Shown: positions 23,718 to 24,190 of the stretch, in pieces
How the letters are laid out: every line of letters starts with the position of its first letter
Numbering within the stretch: position 1 is the stretch's first letter
Assembly: GCA_934533075.1 (NCBI GenBank)
Contig: CAKTBJ010000039.1
Span: 1-24,190, forward strand
Source: an uncultured Paracoccus sp.
GTDB taxonomy: Bacteria > Pseudomonadota > Alphaproteobacteria > Rhodobacterales > Rhodobacteraceae
DNA: 24,190 nt
Reading direction: 5' to 3'
Made by a program: the position numbers and the translations under genes
Notes under the pieces: model-generated
Seen by the model: only the letters and a program-made list of their open reading frames with translations
Database searches by the model: none
Told to the model about the DNA's origin: nothing

Positions 23718-24190
23718 TCAGAACCATTGCCCCGGTTCCATCAGTCCCAGGTCCATCAGCTGCTGCGCCCGCCAGGTGAAGCGGGTCGAGTTGCGCCAGC
23801 CGAAACTCCGCACCGCGCCCCGCGAACCGGGATTGCGCATCAGCGCCTTGGCGACGCGGAACGACATCACCGCCGCCGTCATGTTGTGGTGCCAGGGCGA
23901 GGCATAGGTGTTGTATTCCGCCACGTTGAAGCTGTGATCGGCGGCGATCCGCAACCCCCTGGCGGCGCGGAACAGCGCGATGCGGTCGACACGGCGGCGG
24001 TTGGCGGGCAGATATTCCTCGAACCGCCAGCGCAGCCCGCCATAGAAATCCAGCTGCCGCTCCTGCCGCTGGCCGTCGCGGGTCCAGCGTTCCAGCGCGT
24101 AATAGCCGCTGCGGTCGAACATGGCCTCCTCGATGCTGACCGCATCCGGGTGGCGGGTCAGGTCGGGAGCATAGAGGTCGATGACATAGG
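23718..24190 (-). CDS. Conserved protein of unknown function, 5' part outside the window
   Basis: The C-terminal 156 residues or so of a longer minus-strand protein that continues past the right edge; the start is not in the window. The visible part opens YVIDLYAPDLTRHPDAVSIE and is rich in aromatic and arginine residues, with FYGGLRWRFEEYLP, ADHSFNVAEYNTYASPWHH and FGWRNSTRFTWRAQQLMDLG segments. It has no membrane helices or obvious catalytic motif. I think it resembles a conserved family without known function found in Rhodobacteraceae (possibly DUF6638), but that is from memory and weak. The frame is open to the edge and the amino-acid use is natural, so it is a genuine gene. It ends 163 bp before fabA on the same strand. 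Confidence 0.75.
   Translation of the reverse strand, partial: YVIDLYAPDLTRHPDAVSIEEAMFDRSGYYALERWTRDGQRQERQLDFYGGLRWRFEEYLPANRRRVDRIALFRAARGLRIAADHSFNVAEYNTYASPWHHNMTAAVMSFRVAKALMRNPGSRGAVRSFGWRNSTRFTWRAQQLMDLGLMEPGQWF

Overview
The window looks like chromosomal DNA from a GC-rich alphaproteobacterium, most likely a Rhodobacteraceae member close to Paracoccus. This is inferred from the base composition, the protein flavour, the fabA-fabB-fabI cluster and the LdtR-like MarR regulator beside sdhE. I could not run a search, so the genus is a guess. Most genes are ordinary housekeeping genes in short operons. The accessory parts are a type I restriction-modification block beside a tRNA gene, a heavy-metal efflux pair and a 135-bp tandem repeat.

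Layout. Bases 1-307 are non-coding and hold small direct repeats. 308-1129 (+) is a CaiD-like crotonase and 1234-2160 (-) a sulfotransferase-fold protein. 2293-4968 is a divergent MerR regulator / Zn-Cd-Pb P-type ATPase pair sharing a textbook MerR-type promoter with a palindrome in a 19-bp spacer. 5086-5413 holds two full copies and one partial copy of a 135-bp repeat. 5430-8217 (-) encodes a LacI/GntR-type repressor followed by glutamine-dependent NAD synthetase. 8338-8414 is tRNA-Arg(CCT).

8415-14908 is the restriction-modification block: about 300 bp without a recognisable gene, then hsdR, hsdS and hsdM on the minus strand, transcribed hsdM-hsdS-hsdR. hsdM and hsdS overlap by ATGA, and hsdS is visibly lower in GC. 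Just upstream is an SMR exporter of the SugE/Gdx type. Its leader contains two hairpins with ACGG loops, the hallmark of a guanidine-II (mini-ykkC) riboswitch, behind its own candidate promoter. This is the best regulatory find in the window. An aspartate aminotransferase (-) follows.

16680-20144 holds sdhE, a MarR-type regulator and a DUF1697 protein (all +), glyoxalase I (-), then thyA-folA (+) overlapping by one base; these two form the dTMP/tetrahydrofolate cycle. 20141-23554 (-) is a tight fatty-acid operon, fabA-fabB-fabI, ending in an alpha/beta hydrolase: FabA makes and isomerises the unsaturated intermediate, FabB elongates it and FabI does the final reduction. A truncated conserved protein of unknown function runs off the right edge (23718-24190, -).

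I found no CRISPR array, transposase, integrase or prophage gene. I do not see a clearly new multi-gene system. The points most worth a second look are the riboswitch-exporter unit, the 135-bp repeat with its conserved hairpin, and the restriction block next to the tRNA.
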